From JAHBWV01 sp964588385 (lineage in GTDB: Bacteria > Planctomycetota > Phycisphaerae > Phycisphaerales > UBA1924): a stretch of 64,000 nucleotides of DNA. The stretch lies in NCBI GenBank assembly GCA_964588385.1, contig CAZPPG010000010.1, positions 21,597-85,596 on the forward strand, written 5' to 3'. The position numbers were made by a program, and so were the translations under genes. The notes under the pieces were generated by a model. The model was not told where the DNA came from and made no database searches. It saw nothing but the letters and a program-made list of their open reading frames with translations. Numbering within the stretch: the stretch's first letter is position 1; every line of letters starts with the position of its first letter. Below, piece after piece: positions 26,395 through 34,314 of the stretch.

Positions 26395-27623
26395 GAACGT
26401 GCCCCTGTCCGTATGCCCCCGCGATCGGACAGCGGACCATACGACGCTCCGATGGAGCGGGCGACGCCGGCGGCGATTCGAGCCGCGGATCGACTTCGCG
26501 ATAGTGTTAAAAGTACTCCAGAGGCGAGCGTGGGCCGCCGGATGAGCCAGCGCGACCCGTGGCAGGCAACCTGTCTGCGCCGGATGAGGCGCGCGTGCTC
26601 ACGCGGCCATGTTGCGGCCAGTTGATGTGGGTTCCCCTCGCGGAGGGCGTTCGCGCCGAGTTCAGCTGCCCGCACGCCAGATGCGATCGCCCACGTCATC
26701 CCCTCTCCCGTGAACGGCTCGACGTAACCGGCCGAGTCTCCGACGACCATGAGCCCGGGCAGCGCGATGCAGTCCCTTTGACGCGTCAGGAGCGGGGAGC
26801 CGAGCAGTTGTGCCTTGAGATCGGCGTCCTCGCCGGAGGCCAGAGAAGAGACCCCGGTCGAGGCGACGATGCGCTCCATCAACGATCGCGGCCCGCCCAC
26901 CGCTTTGGCAGCAACAGGATCGAGCGCGGCGGCGATCGCCGCGGAGTCACCATGCAGGCGCACGGCACCGACGTAGCCGCCTGGTCCAACGTGCATCCGA
27001 ACCCATCCCGCCTCGGCGAGTGCATCGGCACAGACGCGATCCGTGCCGACGATGGTCGAGACGCCCATCCACGCGCGTTTCGACACACGCACGCCCACGC
27101 CTTCGATCTGATTCAGTGAAGTGCCGCCCAAGCCGTCCGCGACAACCAAGAGTTCGCACGAGCAGAGGAATGTCTCGCGTCGCGCCGTCAGCAGGACACG
27201 CCAGCCCGGTCCGTCCGGTGCGAGCACACGCGCGCTCGTTGTGTGATGGAACATGGCGCCCCGCGACACCGCCTCATCGACCAGCACGCCATCCATGTGA
27301 GCGCGGGGGATCGCGACGCTTCCCTCCTGGCTCACGTGCGCCGATCGGCGTCCGCACCGCACGTTGACGCCGTTCAGGCGCGGCCCTCCTGCCAGGATCG
27401 TGTCCGCCGCGAGACCGTGTTCACGAAGCAGAGCGACGCCCGCGGCGCCGAGACAGCAGCCGCACACTTTCGACCTCGGCCAGGACGCCCGCTCGACGAG
27501 CATCGTCGTTCCGGGGCCGAGTTGACGGGCCAGGACCGCTGCGGCGCACGCGCCGGCCGGCCCGGCCCCGATGACGATGGCACGCACGCGACGATCGATG
27601 GCGGCCCGTTCCGCGTGCGTCAT
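26391..27623 (-). CDS. FAD-dependent oxidoreductase of the polyketide operon
   Basis: A 410-residue flavoprotein. The dinucleotide-binding motif is IVIGAGPAGACAAAVLARQL, and the second FAD motif is LMVVGDSAGYVEPFTGEGMT, typical of the geranylgeranyl reductase/aromatic hydroxylase superfamily. The RSKVCGCCLG segment is shared with geranylgeranyl-reductase-like proteins. I used the ATG at 27623, which overlaps the methyltransferase stop (ATGA); a start 12 codons earlier would overlap it by 40 bp. It probably hydroxylates or reduces the type III polyketide product. Confidence 0.88.
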   Translation of the reverse strand: MTHAERAAIDRRVRAIVIGAGPAGACAAAVLARQLGPGTTMLVERASWPRSKVCGCCLGAAGVALLREHGLAADTILAGGPRLNGVNVRCGRRSAHVSQEGSVAIPRAHMDGVLVDEAVSRGAMFHHTTSARVLAPDGPGWRVLLTARRETFLCSCELLVVADGLGGTSLNQIEGVGVRVSKRAWMGVSTIVGTDRVCADALAEAGWVRMHVGPGGYVGAVRLHGDSAAIAAALDPVAAKAVGGPRSLMERIVASTGVSSLASGEDADLKAQLLGSPLLTRQRDCIALPGLMVVGDSAGYVEPFTGEGMTWAIASGVRAAELGANALREGNPHQLAATWPREHARLIRRRQVACHGSRWLIRRPTLASGVLLTLSRSRSAARIAAGVARSIGASYGPLSDRGGIRTGARS

Positions 27624-28351
27624 GGCTTGCTCCAGCGCAGCCTCATGCGCCACGGCCACGAGCGCAAAACGCGCAGCGTCCCTCCGGATTCGAGTCCCGC
27701 GTCGCGTGCCATCGATCGCATTTCATGCGTGGTGTACGCCGCTCGCACCGACATCACCGCGTCGACGCGAACGACCCGCGACCGGGTCAGCAGTCGGCCG
27801 GCGAGCCAGGCCGCCGCGAGCCCGAACGGGGACCGGCGCAGATCGCTGACGACCACGAGTCCACCGGGGGCGGTGACGCGAGCCATCTCGCGGAGCACGC
27901 GGACGCACTCGGCATCGGTCAGGTGGTGCAGAAAGAGCGAGCACGTCACGACAGCAAAGGTGTTGTCGCGGAACGGCAGCCCCGAACCAACCGCGTCGGC
28001 GACGTGCGTCTGGACAGCGCCCAATCCGCGACGGTGGGCGGCTTCGGCCGCCTGATGCAACGCGGTCTGGCTCATATCGCAGAGGGTTGCCCGCAAAGCG
28101 ATCCCCTCGCGAGCCGCGAGCGCGGCCACTGCGAGCGGCACATCACCCGAGCCCGTGGCGACGTCGAGCATTCGAGCTTCTGCGCCGCTCACGCGGCGCT
28201 CCACCACATGGGGACGGATCTCGCGCCACATACAGCCCGCGGCGCCGCTCAACCGGTTGATCCGAGCCAGTCCGCGGAGGGCGTGCAGATGAGCCTCGCG
28301 CTCGAGCGCGGGGTCGTCCATGAGTTCCGGCTGCAAGACGCGGCTTCGCAT
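27620..28351 (-). CDS. SAM-dependent methyltransferase of the polyketide operon
   Basis: A class I methyltransferase of about 243 residues. The SAM-binding loop is MLDVATGSGDVPLAVAALAA, followed by ATLCDMSQTALHQAAEAAHR (acidic end of strand 2) and FAVVTCSLFLHHLTDAECVR (the UbiE-like post-I motif), then APGGLVVVSDLRRS. It is the first gene of the operon, overlapping the oxidoreductase, and likely methylates the polyketide or its reduced product. An ATG at 28417 would add 22 residues and bring the start to 35 bp from the divergent tRNA-Ala; the ATG at 28351 (MRSRVLQPELMDDP) is preferred. Confidence 0.85.
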   Translation of the reverse strand: MRSRVLQPELMDDPALEREAHLHALRGLARINRLSGAAGCMWREIRPHVVERRVSGAEARMLDVATGSGDVPLAVAALAAREGIALRATLCDMSQTALHQAAEAAHRRGLGAVQTHVADAVGSGLPFRDNTFAVVTCSLFLHHLTDAECVRVLREMARVTAPGGLVVVSDLRRSPFGLAAAWLAGRLLTRSRVVRVDAVMSVRAAYTTHEMRSMARDAGLESGGTLRVLRSWPWRMRLRWSKP

Positions 28352-28451
28352 GACTCCGCCCGCTCCGTTCGCCCCCTGACGCGTCCCGGGCGTGGGCAGC
28401 GCTGCATCGCATGCCACGAACCACCCCGCGTCCTACACTCGGGCACAGTAC

Positions 28452-28523
28452 GGGGCGGTAACTCAATGGTAGAGTGCCAGCTTTGCAAGCTGGAAGTTGG
28501 GAGTTCGAGTCTCCTCCGCTCCA
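28452..28523 (+). tRNA. tRNA-Ala (anticodon TGC)
   Basis: A full cloverleaf of 72 nt. Acceptor GGGGCGG pairs with CCGCTCC, D stem ACTC/GAGT, anticodon stem CCAGC/GCTGG with loop TTTGCAA, and T stem GGGAG/CTCCT with loop TTCGAGT. The third acceptor pair is G3-U70, the alanine identity element, which agrees with the TGC anticodon. The 3' CCA is not encoded. It is divergent from the polyketide operon. Confidence 0.95.
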
Positions 28524-28869
28524 TTCTCCTCGGCCAAGGCGTTCATCCACCGCGTCCGATGACACGTACGGGGATGCGGCGCTCAATAACAATCGCCATG
28601 GCCGTTTTTCTCCGGTTTGCCGGCTCGTCCTGCGACCCGCGGACGTCGCGGGCTGGACCAAAATCTCGTGCTTTGGCCATGGCTGGCCAGGCGCGGATCA
28701 ACGTGGTGCACCCACGCCATCTGTGAGGGATCTACCCCACGAATCTCACGGATCCCCCATGTTTCCCCGGGGTGTTCCCCTCGACCCGGGGACTTGGGTA
28801 GCCGATCCCAACAGCCCACCAAGCTGTGTACCGCCGGGTGGCCTGGTTCTTCGCCTTTGCGGGGTTTGA
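28524..28869. other. 346-bp gap between tRNA-Ala and the HDOD-GGDEF-receiver gene
   Basis: No convincing gene is present. It contains a GC-rich inverted repeat, CCCCGGG and CCCGGGG separated by 13 nt around 28766-28792. It could be a long 5' leader of the signalling gene. I looked for, and did not recognise, a c-di-GMP riboswitch motif. Confidence 0.5.
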
Positions 28870-30801
28870 ATGACCACCATAGACCGCGTTCTTGCGTGCC
28901 CGTCTCTCCCGTCACTTCCCGCGGTTGCGGTCGAGGTGTTGGCTCTCACTCGATCGCAGGACGTCTCCCTTGGCGACATCTCGCGCGTGGTTCAGAATGA
29001 TCCGGGGCTCGCCGCGAAGATCCTCAAGACCGTGAACTCCTCGTTCTACGGGCTTGAGCAGCCGTGCTCGCGCCTAGATCGGGCGATGTCGTATCTCGGT
29101 CTGCAGGCCGTGAAGTCGCTGGTGCTGGGTTTCAGTCTGGTTGACGCCACGCGCTCCGTCGGCAACAGCCCCGGCATTGATCTCAAGCGTCATTGGCGGC
29201 GCACCATTTTCGCGGCGTCAGCCGCCCGGCATCTCGCGCAGCTCACACGTGCCGCGGATCCGGACGAGGCTTTCACCGCTTCGCTCTTCCAGGACATCGG
29301 GGTCCTGGCGTGCGTTGCGGCCTTGAGCGATGAGTACGTTTCCACGCTGGCCACCGCGCCGGAGGATCACGATTTGCTGTGCCGGCACGAGCGCGAGGTC
29401 TTCCCGTTCGACCACACCACGGTCGGCGCGGAACTTGCGAAGCGCTGGAAGCTGCCGGACGTGTTCACCGAGGTGATCCGTAAGCACCATGCCCCTGATT
29501 CATCCGGCCTCTCGTATGGGCCTGTCGTGCGCCTTGCGGCGCTGTCGATGTACGTCTCCGAGGCCATGAGCACCCCGGGAGCCCAGGCGCTCATCGCGCG
29601 TCTTGCCTCCCGCGCGGAAATGTGGTTCGGCCTGCCGCCGGATCGCATGGCGCCGCTGCTGAAGAGCACGGCGACTTCTGCCTCCGAGCTTGCCAAGCTG
29701 TTCGAGCAGGACGTTGCGATCCCCAACGCCGCGATGATCATGGCCGAGGCGCAGGAAGCGCTGCTGGCGGGTCAGATCCAGATGCAGCGTGAGACGGATC
29801 GTCTGAAGATCGAGAACCAGACCGACACGCTGACCGGAGTGTGGAATCGTCGCCGGTTTGAGGCCGACCTCGCGGAAGGATTCCGGGAGGCGCGAGCGGG
29901 GCGCTCGGCGCTGTCGGTTGTCACGATCGATGCCGACAAGTTCAAGTCCGTGAACGACACGCTCGGTCACGCCGCGGGCGATGCCGTGCTCAAGCAGCTC
30001 GCAACGCGATCCGCATCGGTGGTCGGGCAGTCGGGGCTTCTCTGTCGCACCGGCGGCGAGGAGTTCGCGGTGGTCCTACGGGGCCATGACGGCGTGCGGG
30101 CCAAGCAGGTCGCCGAGCGTCTGCGAGCGGCCATCGCGGCGTCGCCGATGTGTCTCACGGGCGTGGACGGGGCGCCTCCCACTCTCGCGGTCACCATCAG
30201 TGTCGGCGTCTCGACCATGGAGTCCGGATCCGGCGATGCAGCGAGTCCGGAGAAGCTGATGGCCCTCGCGGACCAGGCGCTGTACGCGGCCAAATCGTCC
30301 GGACGCAACTGCGTTCGCACGGCGACCGTCGCGCCGGAGCAGCCCGCCCTCCGTCGCGCCGCAGACGCGCCCCACGCGACCGAGGGCGTTGGGCCGCTCC
30401 GCGATGCCGACGGCGTGCTGCGGGTACTGGTGGTCGAGGACGATCCGCTCGCGAACAAGCTGCTCTCGATGCTGCTGCAGAGACTTCCCACGACGGAAGC
30501 GGTCACCGCATCTTCCGGCAAGGCAACACTCGACGCGCTCGGTCGCGCGGGATTCAGACCCGGAGTCGTAATTGTCGACCAGAATCTCCCCGATGCGCGC
30601 GGCGTTGAGTTGATCGCCCAGATCCGCGGAATCGCCCCGGGCGTTCGGAAGTTTGTGGTCATCACCGCGTCTCCATCGCCGAGTCTGGACGCGGAAGCCC
30701 GAGCCGCTGGCGCCGACGCCCTGGTCTCCAAAGTCGACATGTGCGCCGATATCGGCAAGTGGCTCCTGCAACTCCTCGGACCGGCGGCCAAGGCGGCCTG
30801 A
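28870..30801 (+). CDS. HDOD-GGDEF-receiver signalling protein
   Basis: A 643-residue soluble protein with three modules. Residues ~10-230 are HDOD (LPAVAVEVLALTRSQDVSLG, DPGLAAKILKTVNSSFYGL); the HD pair is degenerate (LFQDIG), as usual in HDOD. A coiled linker (~285-320) leads to a GGDEF domain at ~317-485 with TDTLTGVWNRRRFEADLAEG, DADKFKSVNDTLGHAAGDAV and the active-site GGEEF at 395-399, so diguanylate cyclase activity is expected. No RxxD inhibitory site precedes GGEEF. The C-terminal receiver (~517-640) has VVEDDP, phospho-acceptor Asp570 in VVIVDQNLPD and the conserved Lys in ALVSKVDM. A receiver placed last is unusual. The gene begins after a 346-bp gap. Confidence 0.92.
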   Translation: MTTIDRVLACPSLPSLPAVAVEVLALTRSQDVSLGDISRVVQNDPGLAAKILKTVNSSFYGLEQPCSRLDRAMSYLGLQAVKSLVLGFSLVDATRSVGNSPGIDLKRHWRRTIFAASAARHLAQLTRAADPDEAFTASLFQDIGVLACVAALSDEYVSTLATAPEDHDLLCRHEREVFPFDHTTVGAELAKRWKLPDVFTEVIRKHHAPDSSGLSYGPVVRLAALSMYVSEAMSTPGAQALIARLASRAEMWFGLPPDRMAPLLKSTATSASELAKLFEQDVAIPNAAMIMAEAQEALLAGQIQMQRETDRLKIENQTDTLTGVWNRRRFEADLAEGFREARAGRSALSVVTIDADKFKSVNDTLGHAAGDAVLKQLATRSASVVGQSGLLCRTGGEEFAVVLRGHDGVRAKQVAERLRAAIAASPMCLTGVDGAPPTLAVTISVGVSTMESGSGDAASPEKLMALADQALYAAKSSGRNCVRTATVAPEQPALRRAADAPHATEGVGPLRDADGVLRVLVVEDDPLANKLLSMLLQRLPTTEAVTASSGKATLDALGRAGFRPGVVIVDQNLPDARGVELIAQIRGIAPGVRKFVVITASPSPSLDAEARAAGADALVSKVDMCADIGKWLLQLLGPAAKAA

Positions 30802-30902
30802 CGGCGCGGCGACGGATGCTCGCGTTCGGGTACGCGTGTGGTGATACCGCGTTCGCTCTACCGGGTCGACTTGCACCGCAGCGGCGGCCGTGATGGCCTG
30901 TA

Positions 30903-31442
30903 TCAGGGCCGCTGCTTCATTTGGCGACCGGCAGTTGGCGTCCGGCTGCCGCTCTCGCGCGCCAGGGTCTCGACAGCCTCGAGCACGCGATCGCCGTGTG
31001 TGGGCGTCTTCACGGCATCCCACCGCTTCGCCACGACGCCGTTTGGATCGATCAGGTACGTAGTCCGGACCATGCCGATGACGCGTTTGCCGTACATGTT
31101 CTTCTCGCGCCAGACGCCGTAGAGCTCACAGACCTTTGGCACGCCCTGAGGATCGCGTTCATCTCCCGGCAGCGTGAATGGAAGGCCGTACTTGGCCGCG
31201 AACGCGCCGTGCGACGCGGGTGTGTCGGGGCTGATTCCTATGACCTCGGCACCGAGGGCTCGCAAGTCCGCGTGCCGGTCCCGAAACTGGCATGCCTGGG
31301 TGGTGCACAGGGGCGTGTCGTCCTCGGGGTAAAAATAGAGCACCAGGATCCGCCCGCGGAAGTCCGCGAGGGCGCGCCGTTTGCCGGCGGCATCCATGAG
31401 TGCGAAGGGGGGAGCTGGTTGCCCCGTTTCAATCAACGGCAT
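30903..31442 (-). CDS. bcp: Bcp/PrxQ-type thiol peroxidase
   Basis: A 179-residue peroxiredoxin that reduces peroxides with thioredoxin as donor. It shows the TSA fold with YFYPEDDTPLCTTQACQFRD, in which the Cys before TTQ is the peroxidatic residue and the second Cys five residues later the resolving one. It continues with ALGAEVIGISPDTPASHGAF and TTYLIDPNGVVAKRWDAVK. The usual TPGCT is TPLCT here. The start at 31442 has an excellent RBS (AGGAGG). It is convergent with the signalling gene. Confidence 0.94.
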   Translation of the reverse strand: MPLIETGQPAPPFALMDAAGKRRALADFRGRILVLYFYPEDDTPLCTTQACQFRDRHADLRALGAEVIGISPDTPASHGAFAAKYGLPFTLPGDERDPQGVPKVCELYGVWREKNMYGKRVIGMVRTTYLIDPNGVVAKRWDAVKTPTHGDRVLEAVETLARESGSRTPTAGRQMKQRP

Positions 31443-31680
31443 GCGACCTCCTGACTGACACGTCCCCCGGGCCGGAGCGTACAACGCCCGAGAACTCCCG
31501 GCTTCTCGGACGCGCGCGAGCGCGTCGAGTCAGCCCATCTTGCCCGCGCCGTGCAGCCCCACAAGCACGCGTGCATGTGTGGGCCCCCGGATGGCCCGAG
31601 GGTTCCTTGTACGGCATACTCGCTGTGCTGAGCAATCGCATGAGGCGTTGCGCTGGCTGCCGCACAAAGGAGTCCAGATC

Positions 31681-32340
31681 ATGAATCGCATCGTGACCAT
31701 CGCCGCTCTGGCTGCCATCGCCGGCTCCGCCCACGCCGGCCCGGTGACCACCACGTTCACGGCGGACAATCACTACGCCGTCTACTCCCGCACCATCGGC
31801 GGCTTCACGTTCGAGGGCGGCAACGAGCTTGGACCATCGGGCTCCACGGGTGGGTACAACTGGTCGGTCGCGGAGACGTTCTCGTTCGATGCGGATGACT
31901 ATCTGTACATCGCGGCCTGGTCGGACAACTCCGTCGCGCAGGGCCTCATCGGACAAGTCGTGACCGCGAGCGAGACGATCCTTTCAGGAGACGGACGCTG
32001 GGAGGTCTACTCGACCGGTGAAGACCGAGGCGACTGGTCGCCCTATCCCACGATCGGCGAGATGGCTTCGTACGTGTCGACAGCGGATTCGGGTGACCTC
32101 TGGGAAGTTCCCCACGTCGGCGGCGCGAACGGCATCGCGCCGTGGAACTCGATCGCGAGCGTCTCCGGCGACGCTCGCTGGATGTGGCGCGGCACCACCG
32201 AGGGCGATCCGCTCCAGGGCGGCGCGAACCACGGGGAGATGCTGATCTTCCGGATCCCCGTCGCGATTCCTGCCCCCGGTCCTCTGGCGCTTGCAGGCCT
32301 GGGCGGCCTGTTGATCTCCAGACGTCGTCGCTCAAACTGA
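31681..32340 (+). CDS. Exported protein with a PEP-CTERM-like C-terminal sorting tail
   Basis: A 219-residue protein with a signal peptide (IVTIAALAAIAGSAHA) and a C-terminal tail: IPAPGPLALAGLGGLLISRR, a short Pro-rich motif, a membrane helix and an Arg cluster. This is the tripartite plan of PEP-CTERM sorting signals, here with PAPG in place of PEP. The mature domain is Gly/Ser/Thr/Trp-rich with repeated acidic turns (FSFDADDYLYIAAWSDNSVA), suggesting an all-beta secreted fold of unknown role. The RBS is AAAGGAG and a terminator follows. An exosortase would be needed; none is in the window. Confidence 0.88.
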   Translation: MNRIVTIAALAAIAGSAHAGPVTTTFTADNHYAVYSRTIGGFTFEGGNELGPSGSTGGYNWSVAETFSFDADDYLYIAAWSDNSVAQGLIGQVVTASETILSGDGRWEVYSTGEDRGDWSPYPTIGEMASYVSTADSGDLWEVPHVGGANGIAPWNSIASVSGDARWMWRGTTEGDPLQGGANHGEMLIFRIPVAIPAPGPLALAGLGGLLISRRRRSN

Positions 32341-32365
32341 AGTCTGAGGAGTCGAGGGAGAGACT

Positions 32366-32393
32366 GCGGCCCCGGAGCTTCCGCCGGGGCCGC
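32366..32393 (+). terminator. Rho-independent terminator after the PEP-CTERM-like gene
   Basis: A perfect 10-bp stem GCGGCCCCGG and CCGGGGCCGC with an 8-nt loop, followed by ACCCATTTTTG on the plus strand. It lies 26 bp past the stop codon. Confidence 0.85.
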
Positions 32394-32476
32394 ACCCATT
32401 TTTGCGGCAGCCGCGATGACGGTGCGGCGGAATCTCGCTACCTTAGCCGATCCCAAGGCCACCCTGGAGACCAGCC

Positions 32477-34186
32477 ATGGCAGATGCGAGCACTCCCCCG
32501 TCAACGACGCCCCGCGGCGTGCTTGGAATGATCGAGCGGATCGGAAACGCGCTCCCCGACCCGGCGCTGCTGTTTTTCTACGGGTGCATTCTGATCATGG
32601 TCGTCTCGCATCTGGGCGTGGTTGCCGGGTGGACCGTCAAGCCGATCCGCATGCAGGAGGTGATGGCGCCGGTGGTGGATGCGTCGGGCGTGCCTGTGCT
32701 GGATGCCGCCACCGGGCAGCCCCAACTGGCGCCGGTGATCGATCCGGCCACCAATCGCCCTCGGACGGAGCTTGTCGAATCCGGCGAGCCCATCAACGCC
32801 CGGAGTCTGCTGACGGCCGACGGCCTGTACTGGTGCCTTTCGAGCATGGTCACGAACTTTGTGACGTTCCCGCCGCTGGGTATCGTGCTGGTCGCGATGT
32901 TCGGGGTCGGCCTCGCCGAGAAGACGGGGCTCTTTGACACGCTGATCAAGGGCATGGCGCTGCTGGTTCCCCAACAACTCGTCACGCCCGCGATCATCTT
33001 CATCGGCATCATGGCCAACATCGCCAGCGACGCGGGGTACATCGTGCTGCCGCCGCTCGCGGCCGCGCTGTACCTCGCGTCCGGGCGCTCGCCTCTGGCG
33101 GGCATCGCCGCGGCGTTTGCTGGCGTTTCCGCCGGCTTCAGCGCGAACTTCCTCATCGGCGGCACCGACGCGCTCATCGCGGGCATCACGCAGGCGAATG
33201 TCGACATCCTCGACCCGACCTACAGCGTTGACGCGACATGCAACTGGTACATCATGGCCGCTTCCACCGTGCTCCTCACGCTGGTCGGGTGGGGCGTTGC
33301 GGCGTGGATTGTCGAGCCGCGGCTGAACTCACGCTCTCCGGACGAGGGCGGCCCGACACCCGGAGCCGCGGCGAGCCGCGACTCGATGCGCCTGACCGCC
33401 GCTGAGTCCAATGGCTTGGTGTGGGCGGGCGTGTCGCTGGCCATCGTCTTCGGAGTGCTCCTGTCCCTGATTCTTGTCCCCGGCGCGCCCCTGCACGGTG
33501 ATTACACCGATCCCGCGACCGGCCGCGTCTCCACCCGATGGGTCAACGCCATCGTTCCCATCGTCTTCATCGCCTTCCTTGTCCCGGGCGCGGCGTACGG
33601 TGCGACCGTGGGACAGATCCGCTCGCAGAAGGACGTGATCTCGTGCATGATCCACGCGATGCGGTCAATGGCGTCCGTCATTACCATGGCATTCTTTGCC
33701 TCGCAGTTCATTGCGTACTTCACCTATTCCAACCTCGGGCGCATGCTCGCGATCATCGGTGGCACGGAGCTGGCTGAAGCGAACCTGCCGCCCAGCGTCG
33801 TCATCCTGGGCTTCATCGTTCTGGTCATGTTCCTCAACCTGCTGATCTCGTCGATGTCGGCCAAGTACGTCCTGGTCGCGCCGATCTTCATCCCCATGTT
33901 CATGATGCTGGGGATAAGCCCCGAACTCACGCAGGCCTCGTATCGCATCGCCGACAGCGTGACGAACATCGTCACACCCATGAATGCCTACATGATCGTG
34001 ATCCTGGCGGTCATGCAGAAATACGCCCCCAAGGCCGGGATCGGCACGCTCGTCTCCACCATGCTTCCGTTCTCCGTGGTCTTCGGGATCGTGTGGATCT
34101 TGTTCCTGCTTGGGTGGATGCAACTGGATCTGCCGCTCGGGCCGGGCGCTCCCCTGCACTACGTCTCAACCCCTACCGGCCCCTGA
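32477..34186 (+). CDS. AbgT-family p-aminobenzoyl-glutamate-type transporter
   Basis: A 569-residue polytopic membrane protein. The AbgT hallmarks are the N-terminal GMIERIGNALPDPALLFFYG and the loop SSMVTNFVTFPPLGIVLVAM, then IASDAGYIVLPPLAAALYLA, GVSAGFSANFLIGGTDALIA, LVAPIFIPMFMMLGISPELT and DSVTNIVTPMNAYMIVILAV. About a dozen hydrophobic segments are visible. Family members take up p-aminobenzoyl-glutamate or export sulfonamides; the substrate here is unknown. The ATG at 32477 follows GGAGACC. Confidence 0.92.
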   Translation: MADASTPPSTTPRGVLGMIERIGNALPDPALLFFYGCILIMVVSHLGVVAGWTVKPIRMQEVMAPVVDASGVPVLDAATGQPQLAPVIDPATNRPRTELVESGEPINARSLLTADGLYWCLSSMVTNFVTFPPLGIVLVAMFGVGLAEKTGLFDTLIKGMALLVPQQLVTPAIIFIGIMANIASDAGYIVLPPLAAALYLASGRSPLAGIAAAFAGVSAGFSANFLIGGTDALIAGITQANVDILDPTYSVDATCNWYIMAASTVLLTLVGWGVAAWIVEPRLNSRSPDEGGPTPGAAASRDSMRLTAAESNGLVWAGVSLAIVFGVLLSLILVPGAPLHGDYTDPATGRVSTRWVNAIVPIVFIAFLVPGAAYGATVGQIRSQKDVISCMIHAMRSMASVITMAFFASQFIAYFTYSNLGRMLAIIGGTELAEANLPPSVVILGFIVLVMFLNLLISSMSAKYVLVAPIFIPMFMMLGISPELTQASYRIADSVTNIVTPMNAYMIVILAVMQKYAPKAGIGTLVSTMLPFSVVFGIVWILFLLGWMQLDLPLGPGAPLHYVSTPTGP

Positions 34187-34314
34187 ACCCCGGCAATCAG
34201 CCGGTTTGAACTCCATCGGGACGAACCGCCGATTCTGTCCCTACCGTCCGCGGGTGCGCGAGGGCATCCCTCGGCAACCCGATACCAATCCGCTCGCTGC
34301 CATGGAGGGCCGCG

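Noticed and set aside
28524..28869. Possible c-di-GMP riboswitch before the HDOD gene
   Set aside because: No recognisable GEMM-type conserved core; only an inverted repeat.
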